Assembly: GCA_022451045.1 (NCBI GenBank)
Contig: JAKUOW010000004.1
Span: forward strand, 1 to 64,000
Direction: 5' to 3'
Source of the DNA: Pirellulales bacterium
GTDB lineage: Bacteria; Planctomycetota; Planctomycetia; Pirellulales; Pirellulaceae
Length of the DNA: 64,000 nt
Within the stretch, counting starts at the first letter, position 1, and the number at the start of each line of letters is the position of its first letter. Below are positions 9,397-17,666 of the stretch, in pieces. The notes beneath the pieces are model-generated. The model ran no database searches. It saw nothing but the letters and a program-made list of their open reading frames with translations, and was not told the DNA's origin. The position numbers were made by a program, and so were the translations under genes.

Positions 9397-10320
9397 TTAC
9401 TCTGCCATATCACGCGCGTGATAACTGCTGCGAACAAACGGACCGCTTGCTACTTTTTCAAATCCCATTTCTTTCGCTATTTCACCAAGCTCATCAAATT
9501 CGTCGGGTGGAATGAACCGTTGCACGCCAAGGTAACCCGGTCCAGGCTGCAGATACTGACCAAGAGTGAGGAAGTCACACTGATATTCTCGAAGGTCCGC
9601 TAGTACATCGAGGATTTCATCTCGGGTTTCACCAAGTCCAAGCATCAATCCGCTCTTCGTCTTGATATTTGAATCCTGTTGTTTGATATGCCCTAGCATA
9701 CCGAGCGTCCACTTGTATCGACTCTTGGGGCCACGTACACGACGGTACAATCTTGGGACCGTTTCTGTGTTGTGATTGAACACTTCCGGCGCCGCTTCGA
9801 TGACACGGTCCAATGCCGGCAAATTGTCTATGAAGTCTGGTGTCAGAACTTCGATGGTCGCATCACATCGATCGCGAACAGCCAGAATACACTGGCGGTA
9901 ATGCTCAGCACCGCCATCTGGTAAGTCATCACGCGTGACAGAAGTGATCACGACATGCTTTAGCCCCAGTCGAACGGCCGCCTCGGCTAAACGTTCCGGT
10001 TCGTCCGCTTCTAATTCATCTGGTACACCGCGACCCACAGCACAAAAACCACAAGGTCTCGTGCAGACATTCCCAAGAATCATAAATGTTGCGGTGAGCT
10101 GCGAGTAACATTCCATTCGATTTGGACATTTTGCGTTATCGCAAACAGTCTCCAATCCGAGTTCATCCAGCAATCCTTCAGTGAAGTGATTAGCATTTCC
10201 CTTGGGCACTTCGCGCTTTAGCCATTTGGGCAGCCGCTCTCTCTCAGTAGTACGAGAAGGCAGCTGTTCAGGCATTGCTTGAACAATGGGTAATTCGAAT
10301 TGTGAAGAGGATTCGGTCAT
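9397..10320 (-). CDS. lipA: Lipoyl synthase
   Basis: LipA is a radical SAM enzyme that inserts two sulfurs into protein-bound octanoate to make lipoyl groups. The 307-residue length is normal. The auxiliary cluster motif is C-x4-C-x5-C (CDNAKCPNRMEC) and the radical SAM motif is C-x3-C-x2-C (CTRPCGFC). The C-terminal RSSYHA supplies the conserved Arg-Ser-Ser-Tyr that holds the auxiliary cluster. Both Fe-S sites are therefore complete. It starts 3 bases after the lipB-like stop, so the pair is translationally coupled. It acts in the cytoplasm on pyruvate or 2-oxoglutarate dehydrogenase E2 and on GcvH. Confidence 0.97.
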   Translation of the reverse strand: MTESSSQFELPIVQAMPEQLPSRTTERERLPKWLKREVPKGNANHFTEGLLDELGLETVCDNAKCPNRMECYSQLTATFMILGNVCTRPCGFCAVGRGVPDELEADEPERLAEAAVRLGLKHVVITSVTRDDLPDGGAEHYRQCILAVRDRCDATIEVLTPDFIDNLPALDRVIEAAPEVFNHNTETVPRLYRRVRGPKSRYKWTLGMLGHIKQQDSNIKTKSGLMLGLGETRDEILDVLADLREYQCDFLTLGQYLQPGPGYLGVQRFIPPDEFDELGEIAKEMGFEKVASGPFVRSSYHARDMAE

Positions 10321-10323
10321 AGC

Positions 10324-11061
10324 TTAATGCTCTGTTGAGACCATCCTTCTCAGTTCGGGGTGTCCGGTTGTTATGTGATAATCTTCACAACCAAAGGCAT
10401 GACCAACACTTTCAATTAGCGCAGATCTTACTTGCGACATTCTAACAGCACGACGTCTTTCGGCCAGCAGACATGACAATGTCTGCCGGGCTTGACCCTC
10501 TGGTAATTTTGTCACGCTATCGATATATCCAAAGTGCTTCATCTGCGGATTCACATTGATATATGCTCCATGAGTGCTCATATCTTCGTGTTTGCCCACT
10601 CCAACCGTAGCAATAGCTCCGGTTCGTCCCCAAACAGCTCTATTAGATTTGTACGTGGTCGTTTGATAGTCGATTTCTTCAAGGCCGGAACGTACTGCAT
10701 CACGTAGCATTCGCGTAATGGCTTTGGTTGATACGGAGAATGTGCTGAGTGGCACAAGCGGGTAAACACAAAGTTGTCCTTCACCATGTAGGAAGCAGCC
10801 CCCACCACGGTTTACCCACTTCGTTGTTAAGTTCTGCTTTTGGAGTTGTTCTGCTTTAAGACGAATGTGCGATCGTGATCCGGAGTAGCCAACAGTTACA
10901 ACGGGATCATGTTCACAAAGAAGCACGGTTATTTGACGAGGATTAATGGCAGTCGAAAACGTCGAGAGATTAACAATCTGTTTTTGAAGTTGGTTAACCA
11001 GATCGTATTTGATTGTTCCAAGCAGGTGAAACATTACACGGCTATCTTTGAAATTCCGCAT
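10324..11061 (-). CDS. LipB-like octanoyltransferase family protein, catalytic residues apparently missing
   Basis: This is a homologue of LipB, which moves octanoate from acyl carrier protein to lipoyl domains. The family block RGGxxxxHGxGQ is visible as RGGGCFLHGEGQ, followed by a YPLVPL strand and a THGAYINVN strand. In known LipB enzymes a Lys precedes IAxxG (KIAxLG) and a Cys sits in NPCGY. Here the matching stretches read GAIATVG and GYIDSV, so both Lys and Cys appear absent. The start is set at ATG 11061, since the track start is a TTG nine bases upstream, and MFHLLGT a little further in is also possible. Its place directly before lipA supports a role in lipoylation. The chemistry is uncertain, and it may be inactive, divergent or non-catalytic. 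Confidence 0.75.
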   Translation of the reverse strand: MRNFKDSRVMFHLLGTIKYDLVNQLQKQIVNLSTFSTAINPRQITVLLCEHDPVVTVGYSGSRSHIRLKAEQLQKQNLTTKWVNRGGGCFLHGEGQLCVYPLVPLSTFSVSTKAITRMLRDAVRSGLEEIDYQTTTYKSNRAVWGRTGAIATVGVGKHEDMSTHGAYINVNPQMKHFGYIDSVTKLPEGQARQTLSCLLAERRRAVRMSQVRSALIESVGHAFGCEDYHITTGHPELRRMVSTEH

Positions 11062-11081
11062 AGGTCTCAATCGCTTTCAGA

Positions 11082-11582
11082 CTATCTTCTACGCATCGCC
11101 CGCTGAAGGCCACGTTGTGTGTCGGCTTTCTTCAGCGCTTCACGTTTATCATGAGTTTTCTTACCACGGCAGAGGCCAACGAGGCATTTGGCGATTCCAC
11201 GGTGGTTGAAATACATTTTTAGAGGGACGAGAGTCAGGCCATTTTCATGAGCCTTTCCAGCGAATTTACGGATTTCACTTTGATGCATCAGTAGCTTGCG
11301 TGGTCGCTTCGGAGCATGGTTCATTTGGCTTGCTTGCTTGTATTCAGGAATATCGCAACCGACCAGCCAAACTTCGCGGTTTTGGACTCGGGCATAAGCT
11401 TCGTCCAGCGAAACACGATTGAGGCGCAAGCTTTTCACTTCGCTGCCGATAAGTGCCAGACCGCACTCGAGCGTATCGAGTACCTGATACTTGTGCCGCG
11501 CTTTACGGTTCTCGGCAATGGGCTTGTAGTTCGGATTCTCCGACTGCCCGGCTGCCTTTTTCTTTTTGTTCTTCTTGCCCAT
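11082..11582 (-). CDS. smpB: SsrA-binding protein SmpB
   Basis: SmpB binds tmRNA and brings it to stalled ribosomes for trans-translation. The core shows ENRKARHKY, then LECGLALIGSEVKSLR (the SmpB signature), a NHAPKRPRKLL segment and a basic C-terminal tail (GKKTHDKREALKKAD) that occupies the mRNA channel. The start is placed at ATG 11582 (MGKKNKKKKA) because the track ORF begins at an upstream TTG. The N-terminus is Lys-rich. The 166-residue length fits the family. The gene lies 20 bases before lipB-like on the same strand and after the ABC permease. Confidence 0.97.
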   Translation of the reverse strand: MGKKNKKKKAAGQSENPNYKPIAENRKARHKYQVLDTLECGLALIGSEVKSLRLNRVSLDEAYARVQNREVWLVGCDIPEYKQASQMNHAPKRPRKLLMHQSEIRKFAGKAHENGLTLVPLKMYFNHRGIAKCLVGLCRGKKTHDKREALKKADTQRGLQRAMRRR

Positions 11583-11708
11583 GAGTAAATCGTAAAACAA
11601 ATGGCTTTTCGTTGTTAGATGTCAGGTTCGACATCAAGGAACACTCCAACGTAGCTTTGAAAGCTCAGGATTCGTACCGTGCAATGAGTTGCGCCACTTT
11701 CTCAGTGT

Positions 11709-13220
11709 CTAGAGACTTTGCGAGACGTCTGTACGGTAAGCGGAGATTGCAGGCAGAATACCTGCAACGACGCTCAGTAGGATCATGCCTGGGATGATCA
11801 TCAATTCCGGGCTGACGCTACCCATTATCGTTTCAGGATTCATGCCCAGTGGTGGAGCAAATTCAAAGAACCCGATGGAGATGCCAGTTCGACCTTCAAT
11901 TGCATCACTACCAAGTGTTATGAGACCGTGTCCGCAAATGAATCCCAGGATGCCACCAAACGCCGAGAGGATGAATGACTCGATCATAATGATGAACATT
12001 ACCGTATTTCGACGTGCACCCAGTGATCTCAAAATAGCAATTTCCTTGCGTCGCTCACTCATTGTGTTGTAGATGCTGACCAAGATGCTCACCGCTGAAA
12101 CAAGACATACAAGGATAGTAATTACCAGCAATAAATCACGAGCCGGATCGACGAAGCTATCGAACAATATCGAAATTTCCTTGATTGGGAATACAGCCTG
12201 GGCAGTATTCGCTTCGTTTATCGTGTTCTCAAGGCTTGGGGCAAAAATTGGGTTATCTGTTAACAACAGCATCGAGGTGATTTCACGATTTTCCAGCGTC
12301 AACCCACTCGGTGCTGTCTTGTCGACTTCGACACCTTGAAAATCTTCTTCCTGATCGACCGGCTTGGCATGGTCCTCCATCAGGTAGAAGCCTTCCATGT
12401 TGATGAATACGCCGCGGTCGTTTGGAGTACCCGTGGAGTCGAGGATGCCGACAACGGTAAAGGCTGTCGCGTGGACTTCACCGCTCTGTGCACCGTGGGA
12501 TGGTTGAATCTCAGATCCGAGCGTCAGGTTCATTTCCCGAGCAACGGTTGCACCAACGACGGCTTCATAAAATCCATGTTCATCGCTATGGGTTACAAAG
12601 TTGCGTCCCTCGGTAAAGGTATACTGTCGGTCGGCTTGAGGGCCGTATTTGAGTTCGTTAAATAATGCTGGAGTGGTTCCGATCACTCGGAAGGTCCCGA
12701 AATAATCTCCTAGGCAAAGTGGAATTACCAATCCGGTGAATGCGGAGAACTTACCTTGCCGTTTCCATGGCAGTACTTGTTCTAGTTGTTGGTCGAGATG
12801 GTCGTTTAGTATTTCCTGAGTAATGGACGATGCTAGGCCACCGGTTGCGGCGGTCGTTGAAATGACGACGTTGCGTAACTCGTCTTGTTGAGAAACTGCC
12901 TGATATTTATACGAGTTTTCATATGCGGCTTGTCGTTGTTCCAGAGGTAGAAACTCGAGGTAATATTCATACGGAATATTCTCAATCGGCTCGCTCAGGT
13001 AGAACACCGAGTTCATCGTTAGTTGAAGAGCACCACCTTTGGCGCCGACGACCATGTTGTAACCAAGCGATGTGCTCGTCTCGAATGACGTCTTCACGAC
13101 ACCGGAAATGGTCAAGACAGCTACTACAAGGGTTACGCCAAGCGCCATCGAGATGCTTGTAAGCATCGAAGCCAATCGTCGTTGCTTTACACTGCGGTAT
13201 GCAATGTTCCAGAGGTTCAT
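11709..13220 (-). CDS. ABC transporter permease, FtsX/MacB-like
   Basis: The 503-residue inner-membrane protein has the FtsX/MacB layout. One N-terminal membrane segment lies at about 18-40 (TSISMALGVTLVVAVL). A large extracytoplasmic domain of about 300 residues follows. Three C-terminal segments follow around LLLVITILVCLVSAVSILV, SFILSAFGGILGFICG and LMIIPGMILLSVVAGILPA. The motif MSERRKEIAILRSLGA between segments is characteristic of the family. Its start overlaps the stop of the ATPase gene by four bases, so the two form a transporter. The family includes lipoprotein-releasing and drug-exporting systems. The substrate here cannot be told from sequence. Confidence 0.92.
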   Translation of the reverse strand: MNLWNIAYRSVKQRRLASMLTSISMALGVTLVVAVLTISGVVKTSFETSTSLGYNMVVGAKGGALQLTMNSVFYLSEPIENIPYEYYLEFLPLEQRQAAYENSYKYQAVSQQDELRNVVISTTAATGGLASSITQEILNDHLDQQLEQVLPWKRQGKFSAFTGLVIPLCLGDYFGTFRVIGTTPALFNELKYGPQADRQYTFTEGRNFVTHSDEHGFYEAVVGATVAREMNLTLGSEIQPSHGAQSGEVHATAFTVVGILDSTGTPNDRGVFINMEGFYLMEDHAKPVDQEEDFQGVEVDKTAPSGLTLENREITSMLLLTDNPIFAPSLENTINEANTAQAVFPIKEISILFDSFVDPARDLLLVITILVCLVSAVSILVSIYNTMSERRKEIAILRSLGARRNTVMFIIMIESFILSAFGGILGFICGHGLITLGSDAIEGRTGISIGFFEFAPPLGMNPETIMGSVSPELMIIPGMILLSVVAGILPAISAYRTDVSQSL

Positions 13221-13918
13221 GCGTGCGATCCTCCGGTAGCTGCAGTGACGGCTGGCGCCAACTCATTGATATCATCCAATTTGTCGAGCCGGTCGAATTG
13301 GTCAGCAACTTCCATTGAATGGGTGACCATGATTAGCGCCACGTCATTCTCATTGCACGTTTCACGAATCAGATCGATGATACTTTGTTGATTTGCCGGG
13401 TCAATGTTTGCTGTAGGTTCATCAGCAAGAAGTAGTTTTGGTTTATTTGCCAGTGCGCGGGCTACAGCAACGCGTTGTTGTTCGCCGACACTTAGTGCAT
13501 CCGGCTTATGCGTTAATCGGTGACTTAGGCCTACCCGTTCGAGCAGCCAATTGGCGTATTCCTTGTCCGCCTTCCCTTTGGAAAACGTCATACCCAATAA
13601 GACGTTTTCTAATGCTGTGAATGGACTAAGCAGGTTAAAGGTTTGATAAACGTATCCGATATTATCTGCTCGGAATCTGTCCCGTGCCTCTTCAGGTAGA
13701 TTTTGGATTGGATTTGAATCAAACAGGATTTGTCCACTATCAACAGTTGTGATTCCAGCAACGGAGTGAAGGAAAGTAGTTTTTCCGCCTCCGCTTCTTC
13801 CAATCAATACAACCTGTTCCCCCTTATCGACCTCGTAAGAAGGGATGTCCAGAATAGGCAACACTTCGCCATCCGGCTGGAGATATGCCTTCTTTAAATC
13901 ATCAATCTGTAGGAGCAT
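13217..13918 (-). CDS. ABC transporter ATP-binding protein, LolD/MacB-like
   Basis: This is an ATPase subunit of an FtsX-type exporter. It shows Walker A GRSGGGKTT, Q-loop QTFNLLSPFTALENVL, signature LSVGEQQRVAVARAL, Walker B LLLADEPTANID and switch His in MVTHS. The signature is LSVGE rather than LSGGE. The track ORF starts at GTG 13981. I chose ATG 13918 (MLLQIDDLKKAY) because homology to the ABC fold begins there, but neither start has a strong ribosome binding site. Its end overlaps the permease start (ATGA). It seems to be the first gene of a minus-strand run that continues through permease, smpB, lipB-like and lipA. Confidence 0.93.
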   Translation of the reverse strand: MLLQIDDLKKAYLQPDGEVLPILDIPSYEVDKGEQVVLIGRSGGGKTTFLHSVAGITTVDSGQILFDSNPIQNLPEEARDRFRADNIGYVYQTFNLLSPFTALENVLLGMTFSKGKADKEYANWLLERVGLSHRLTHKPDALSVGEQQRVAVARALANKPKLLLADEPTANIDPANQQSIIDLIRETCNENDVALIMVTHSMEVADQFDRLDKLDDINELAPAVTAATGGSHA

Positions 13919-14336
13919 TTCGGAGAGCTTTGCAGGTGCGGAAGACTTCTGATACGGTCTGCTGTCACCCCATAATAGCACGTAGCGGGGATGAGCTTGT
14001 AGTCCTTGAATCAGGTTAGTTTGCGTAAATAAAAATAAATATGTTCGAAAAAACTATATATGTGATTTACGGGCTAAGTGATGCAGTAGTTGGGTTTTAC
14101 ATGCTTTTTCTTCCATAAAAGCCAGTTTATTGCAGTTAGAAAAGTGTATTGAATATGATAAATCGAGTGGATAATGTTAGGTTAAATATTGCCTTACCGA
14201 TGCATTCTTAACTAAAAATAAAGTATGTTACGTAAGTTATGTGTCCGTACTGGCGGTGATTAAACTGCCAGCGGCTCTAATCTTTTCATAATTATACAGA
14301 CGCGTTATTCGAATTTGCGTGTTGAGGGTTTCCAAG
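13919..14336. promoter_or_regulatory. AT-rich divergent intergenic region
   Basis: About 420 bases separate the minus-strand ABC operon from the plus-strand secreted protein, so both promoters should lie here. It is distinctly AT-rich. A 7-base inverted repeat, CGTAAAT at 14024-14030 and ATTTACG at 14065-14071, could be a protein-binding site or weak hairpin. CATAATTATACAG near 14287-14299 could hold a -10 element, but I find no convincing -35. I see no ORF or RNA gene here. Confidence 0.4.
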
Positions 14337-15854
14337 ATGAAACGACTTGTCGATGCAACGTTAGCGTTTTCATTGATCGCCGGACTTTGTTTTGTTCAGC
14401 GTGCTGCAATTGCGTGTCCGTTTTGCCAGGCAACTTCACAGACCTTTGCCGAGAGCATTGAAGCGATGGATGTCGCTGTTTATGCAAGATTGGTAAAGCC
14501 AGCACCGCCTATTAAGCCTGGAACGCGTCTTTCTGAAGGTCAGGAGATTCCCAAGGCGGAATTTGAAATCACAGAGGTCATTAAAGGTGGTCAGGCTTTT
14601 ACGTCCAAAGTAGTTCGCGCTATTTTCTTTGGCGAAGCTAAGATTGGCAGTGAGTTTCTCGTGCTTGGCGTTGATCCTCCAAACGTAATGTGGTCGACAC
14701 CACTTAAGATTTCAGATCGCACAAAGGACTATCTAAAACTGGTTCTGGCCTTACCTAAAGATCCAAAACAGAGACTACTCTTCTTCCAGAAACATCTGGA
14801 AGATGACGAAGAAGCACTCGCAATGGATGCATATGACGAGTTTGCCAAGTCACCATACAGCGCTGTCAAGGCGATCAAAGGCGAAATGGACAAAGCACAA
14901 TTGATAGAGTGGATCGCAGATGTAGAGATTCCTGCAAGTAGACGTCGATTGTACTTAACGATGCTCGGCGTGTGTGGCGACAAGAATGATGTCGGAATGC
15001 TTGAAGACATGATTCGCTCAACAGACCGGAAGCAGAAACGTGGTCTGGATGCATTGATTGGTTGCTATCTTACACTGAAGGGTTCAGAAGGTTTGCCTCT
15101 GATCGAAGAGCAATTCCTTAAGAACAGGAAATCTGAATACGCTGACACGTATGCCGCAATCATGGCACTCCGATTCCACGGAACTGAAGCGGACATTATT
15201 CCACGCAAACGGATACTGGTAGCGATGTCATATATGCTGGATCGTCCACAGCTAGCAGATTTGGTTATTCCGGATCTTGCTCGTTGGGAAGACTGGTCAC
15301 ATGTTGATCGGCTGGTAAAGCTGTTCAAGGACGCGGATGAAGAAACTAGCTGGGTGCGCGTACCCGTTGTGAATTATCTGAGACATTGCCCACTTCCGAT
15401 TGCAGAGAAACAGATCAAGGCATTGGAGAAAATTGATCCAGCAGCTGTGCGACGTGCCAACACTTTCTTCCCGTTTGGTGCTGCTGGCGGTGTACCTGGC
15501 CCCGGAGCAACATCCGAAGGTCGCAAGACTTCAGCTTCAGACACAAGCGTAAGTGATGAGTCCACATCCACCGTGCCAACGGTTGATGCAACAACGACAC
15601 AGACGAGTGTAGATTTGTCAGGTGTTGTTGAGGAAGTTGAAGTGGTCGAATCGCCGGAAATAAGTAATCTTGTTGCAAGTACAGGTGCGAAGTCGACGGA
15701 TAATGCACTTTCAGACCAGACGGGTACGGGCGTTCCCACGCAGCAAGTGACGGATAATTCGAACCTGTGGACAACGGTTGGCGTACCACTGTTAGTAGCT
15801 GCCGGTATTCTTCTTCTGCAATGGCGAATTCTTGCTGGACCATCCAACGTGTAA
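14337..15854 (+). CDS. Secreted, C-terminally anchored protein of unknown function
   Basis: The 505-residue protein begins with a signal peptide (MKRLVDATLAFSLIAGLCFV, ending near AAIA), followed at once by CPFCQ, a CxxC pair exposed after cleavage. An N-terminal beta-rich region (about 25-135) precedes a helical middle (about 140-370). The middle looks like HEAT-type repeats. A low-complexity Thr/Ser/Val linker (about 390-475) leads to a C-terminal membrane helix (VGVPLLVAAGILLLQW) and a short tail. The topology suggests a protein held outside the cytoplasmic membrane. The track start is a GTG at 14319. ATG 14337 gives a proper signal peptide. I do not recognise the family. The stand-alone CxxC might bind metal or act in redox. 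Confidence 0.8.
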   Translation: MKRLVDATLAFSLIAGLCFVQRAAIACPFCQATSQTFAESIEAMDVAVYARLVKPAPPIKPGTRLSEGQEIPKAEFEITEVIKGGQAFTSKVVRAIFFGEAKIGSEFLVLGVDPPNVMWSTPLKISDRTKDYLKLVLALPKDPKQRLLFFQKHLEDDEEALAMDAYDEFAKSPYSAVKAIKGEMDKAQLIEWIADVEIPASRRRLYLTMLGVCGDKNDVGMLEDMIRSTDRKQKRGLDALIGCYLTLKGSEGLPLIEEQFLKNRKSEYADTYAAIMALRFHGTEADIIPRKRILVAMSYMLDRPQLADLVIPDLARWEDWSHVDRLVKLFKDADEETSWVRVPVVNYLRHCPLPIAEKQIKALEKIDPAAVRRANTFFPFGAAGGVPGPGATSEGRKTSASDTSVSDESTSTVPTVDATTTQTSVDLSGVVEEVEVVESPEISNLVASTGAKSTDNALSDQTGTGVPTQQVTDNSNLWTTVGVPLLVAAGILLLQWRILAGPSNV

Positions 15855-16081
15855 GCCAATTCGTCTTGTAACAATCATGCCGGCTCTACGGCGATAAATT
15901 TTGCACAGATCTACTTTGTAAAGCTGTAATTGAATTCCATGTATGGAAATGTCGTAGTGTTTTATAGGCAATCGGAAAGTGTGGCTCATGGTTTCATGGC
16001 GAAACGGTGCCCTGGCAGAACAACTAAATAAACAGCCATAAGAGTGCAGAGTAGATAAATTACCCTTGGAAATATGTAGTA

Positions 16082-16855
16082 ATGTCGACTGAAGATTTAC
16101 AAGACGAGTCATTTATCGAAGACGAGCAATTGCAGGAGGATCTTATATCTGAGAGCGACGAGCCACTTGATCCGCGTCAGGCAGAATTCCTAAAGCAATA
16201 TCGTGTTGTCAGTCGCATCGCGTTGTGCGCCTTAGCTACATCCATCATTGGTTTGTTGTCAGTTTTGGATTTCTCCACCTTTTGGTTAATTGCTGCTGTG
16301 GCTCTGATAATCTCATGGCTCGCTATTTATCAAGTCAATACAAGTGATGGCAGCGTTGTTGGAAAGCTGCCAGCAAGAGTTGCATTGGTTTTTTCACTCG
16401 TTGGTTTGATTGGTGGATATGCTTGGGAAGAGTATTCCTTTTATCTACGAGTGCCGGAGAATCACATTCCACTGAAGTGGAGTCATTTGGAGCCGGAAGA
16501 CTTCGGTTCGCGTGGGGGAATTCCTAAGCGAGCTGGAATAGCGGACGGGAAAGATGTGTATATCGAAGGCTATGTCCACCCGGGTGTGTCGGGCATGGGT
16601 AACATTGCTCAATTCGTATTGGTTGGTGACTTTGATACATGCTGTTATGGAGGACAGCCAAAGGCTTGGGATATGATCGAAGTACAATTGCCTGAAAACG
16701 TCACGATTCAGTACAACCGTGAACGCCGTGAAATCTGGGGTAAGCTTCTTGTGAATCAATCACGACGAATAGCGGTGGGTACAACAGGCACCGTAATGGG
16801 CGATGAGCAGCTTCAGGGTGGATATTACCAACTTGTAGCGGTGGGGATTCGCTAA
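16082..16855 (+). CDS. Membrane protein with DUF3299-like C-terminal domain
   Basis: The 257-residue protein has an acidic N-terminus (about 1-35), then three hydrophobic segments (about 45-110; SRIALCALATSIIGLLSVL, FWLIAAVALIISWLAIY, VALVFSLVGLIGGYAW). A soluble domain of about 130 residues follows. The soluble part shows YIEGYVHP, then QFVLVGDFDTCCYGGQP, close to the DUF3299 pattern (GYMxP, QFxLVRDxxxCCFG). The neighbouring minus-strand gene encodes a secreted protein of the same family, placed tail to tail 22 bases away. The paired cysteines (CC) suggest metal or redox chemistry, which is unproven. Function is unknown. Confidence 0.8.
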   Translation: MSTEDLQDESFIEDEQLQEDLISESDEPLDPRQAEFLKQYRVVSRIALCALATSIIGLLSVLDFSTFWLIAAVALIISWLAIYQVNTSDGSVVGKLPARVALVFSLVGLIGGYAWEEYSFYLRVPENHIPLKWSHLEPEDFGSRGGIPKRAGIADGKDVYIEGYVHPGVSGMGNIAQFVLVGDFDTCCYGGQPKAWDMIEVQLPENVTIQYNRERREIWGKLLVNQSRRIAVGTTGTVMGDEQLQGGYYQLVAVGIR

Positions 16856-16877
16856 AGGAATCCGATGGCACCGGTAG

Positions 16878-17336
16878 TTATTGCTTAACCGCAGTACCGG
16901 ATAGATGGTAAATCGCCAAATGTCTTCCGTCCGGACCTTTGAATGGTTTAACGGTGAACTTTCCTTCCACGGCGATTGGTCGAATGGTGTAGCTGGCTGA
17001 AGTTGTACCGGTCATTTCCACGATAACACAATCGTAGATAGCAGCTCCCGGTCCGAAACAGCATTCCATGTTGTCACGTACGAGCACAAACTGCGTGATT
17101 CCGTTTTGCTTGAAACTTGGAAGCATATAACCGCGGATCCGAATGGACTGGTTTTCCAGCTTCTCAATTTCGGGAGTCAGCATTTCACGTTTCCATGCTG
17201 TGCCCTTCTTCATTTCGAATTTGATCGAATCGAAAGTAATATCTTTGATCCGCTTGGAAGGATCTTGAGCATCAGCAATCGAGGTCGCTGTAAAAATGAG
17301 CAACGATGCAACGAGTATTTTGCAAATGTGTCGCAT
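16878..17336 (-). CDS. Secreted DUF3299-like protein
   Basis: The start is set at ATG 17336 rather than the track's 17453. This gives a clean signal peptide (MRHICKILVASLLIFTATSIADAQ), and GGGAAGTAAAACTC lies just upstream as a ribosome binding site. The mature protein of about 128 residues shows IRIRGYMLPSFKQNG, then QFVLVRDNMECCFGPG and YDCVIVEM, the core DUF3299 pattern with its CC pair. It ends in a compact beta region. It should be periplasmic or outside the cytoplasm. It converges with the membrane-bound family member at 16082. The biochemical role of DUF3299 is not known to me. Confidence 0.85.
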   Translation of the reverse strand: MRHICKILVASLLIFTATSIADAQDPSKRIKDITFDSIKFEMKKGTAWKREMLTPEIEKLENQSIRIRGYMLPSFKQNGITQFVLVRDNMECCFGPGAAIYDCVIVEMTGTTSASYTIRPIAVEGKFTVKPFKGPDGRHLAIYHLSGTAVKQ

Positions 17337-17666
17337 GAGTTTTACTTCCCGATAGGAGAATATGAACAAAGGTATGTCCTTCCTATATCTTAGTGACGAA
17401 ACCCTACCGGCGGCAACATGGAACCGCCAGTAACCGGACGTCGAGATGTACAATATCGTGCAACCGTGGGTGTCGGCGCAGCTGAACCCTCAGGGCTTAC
17501 CGCCAATACATATGGGTTACCGGGCCCTAGGTTCGCCGCAGCACCTCACTCATCAACCCGAATTTATGCGCGTAATTATCAAGGGGTTGCATTTACAGCA
17601 ATGTTCTATTGAGAATGAGACCTAGCAGCAGAGAGTTCCTTCTAGACACAAAAGGCTTACAGACAA
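17337..17666. other. Divergent intergenic region
   Basis: This 330-base stretch lies between the secreted DUF3299 gene (minus) and the propeller kinase (plus), so both promoters should be here. A short hairpin, GGCGG at 17409-17413 with CCGCC at 17424-17428, is visible. The track ORF 17418-17612 (64 aa) has no ribosome binding site or recognisable motif, and I do not accept it. No clear sigma-type boxes stand out. Confidence 0.35.

Noticed and set aside
9373-9402. Inverted repeat GTAATC/GATTAC between the CBM9-like gene and lipA
   Set aside because: Only six pairs with a 14-base loop and overlapping the lipA stop. Too weak to call a terminator.
15374-15874. 166-aa and 142-aa ORFs antisense to the secreted anchored protein
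   Set aside because: They mirror the low-complexity Thr/Val linker. No start signals or motifs are visible.
17418-17612. 64-aa ORF between the DUF3299 and kinase genes
   Set aside because: No ribosome binding site and no motif. The region is better read as a promoter region.
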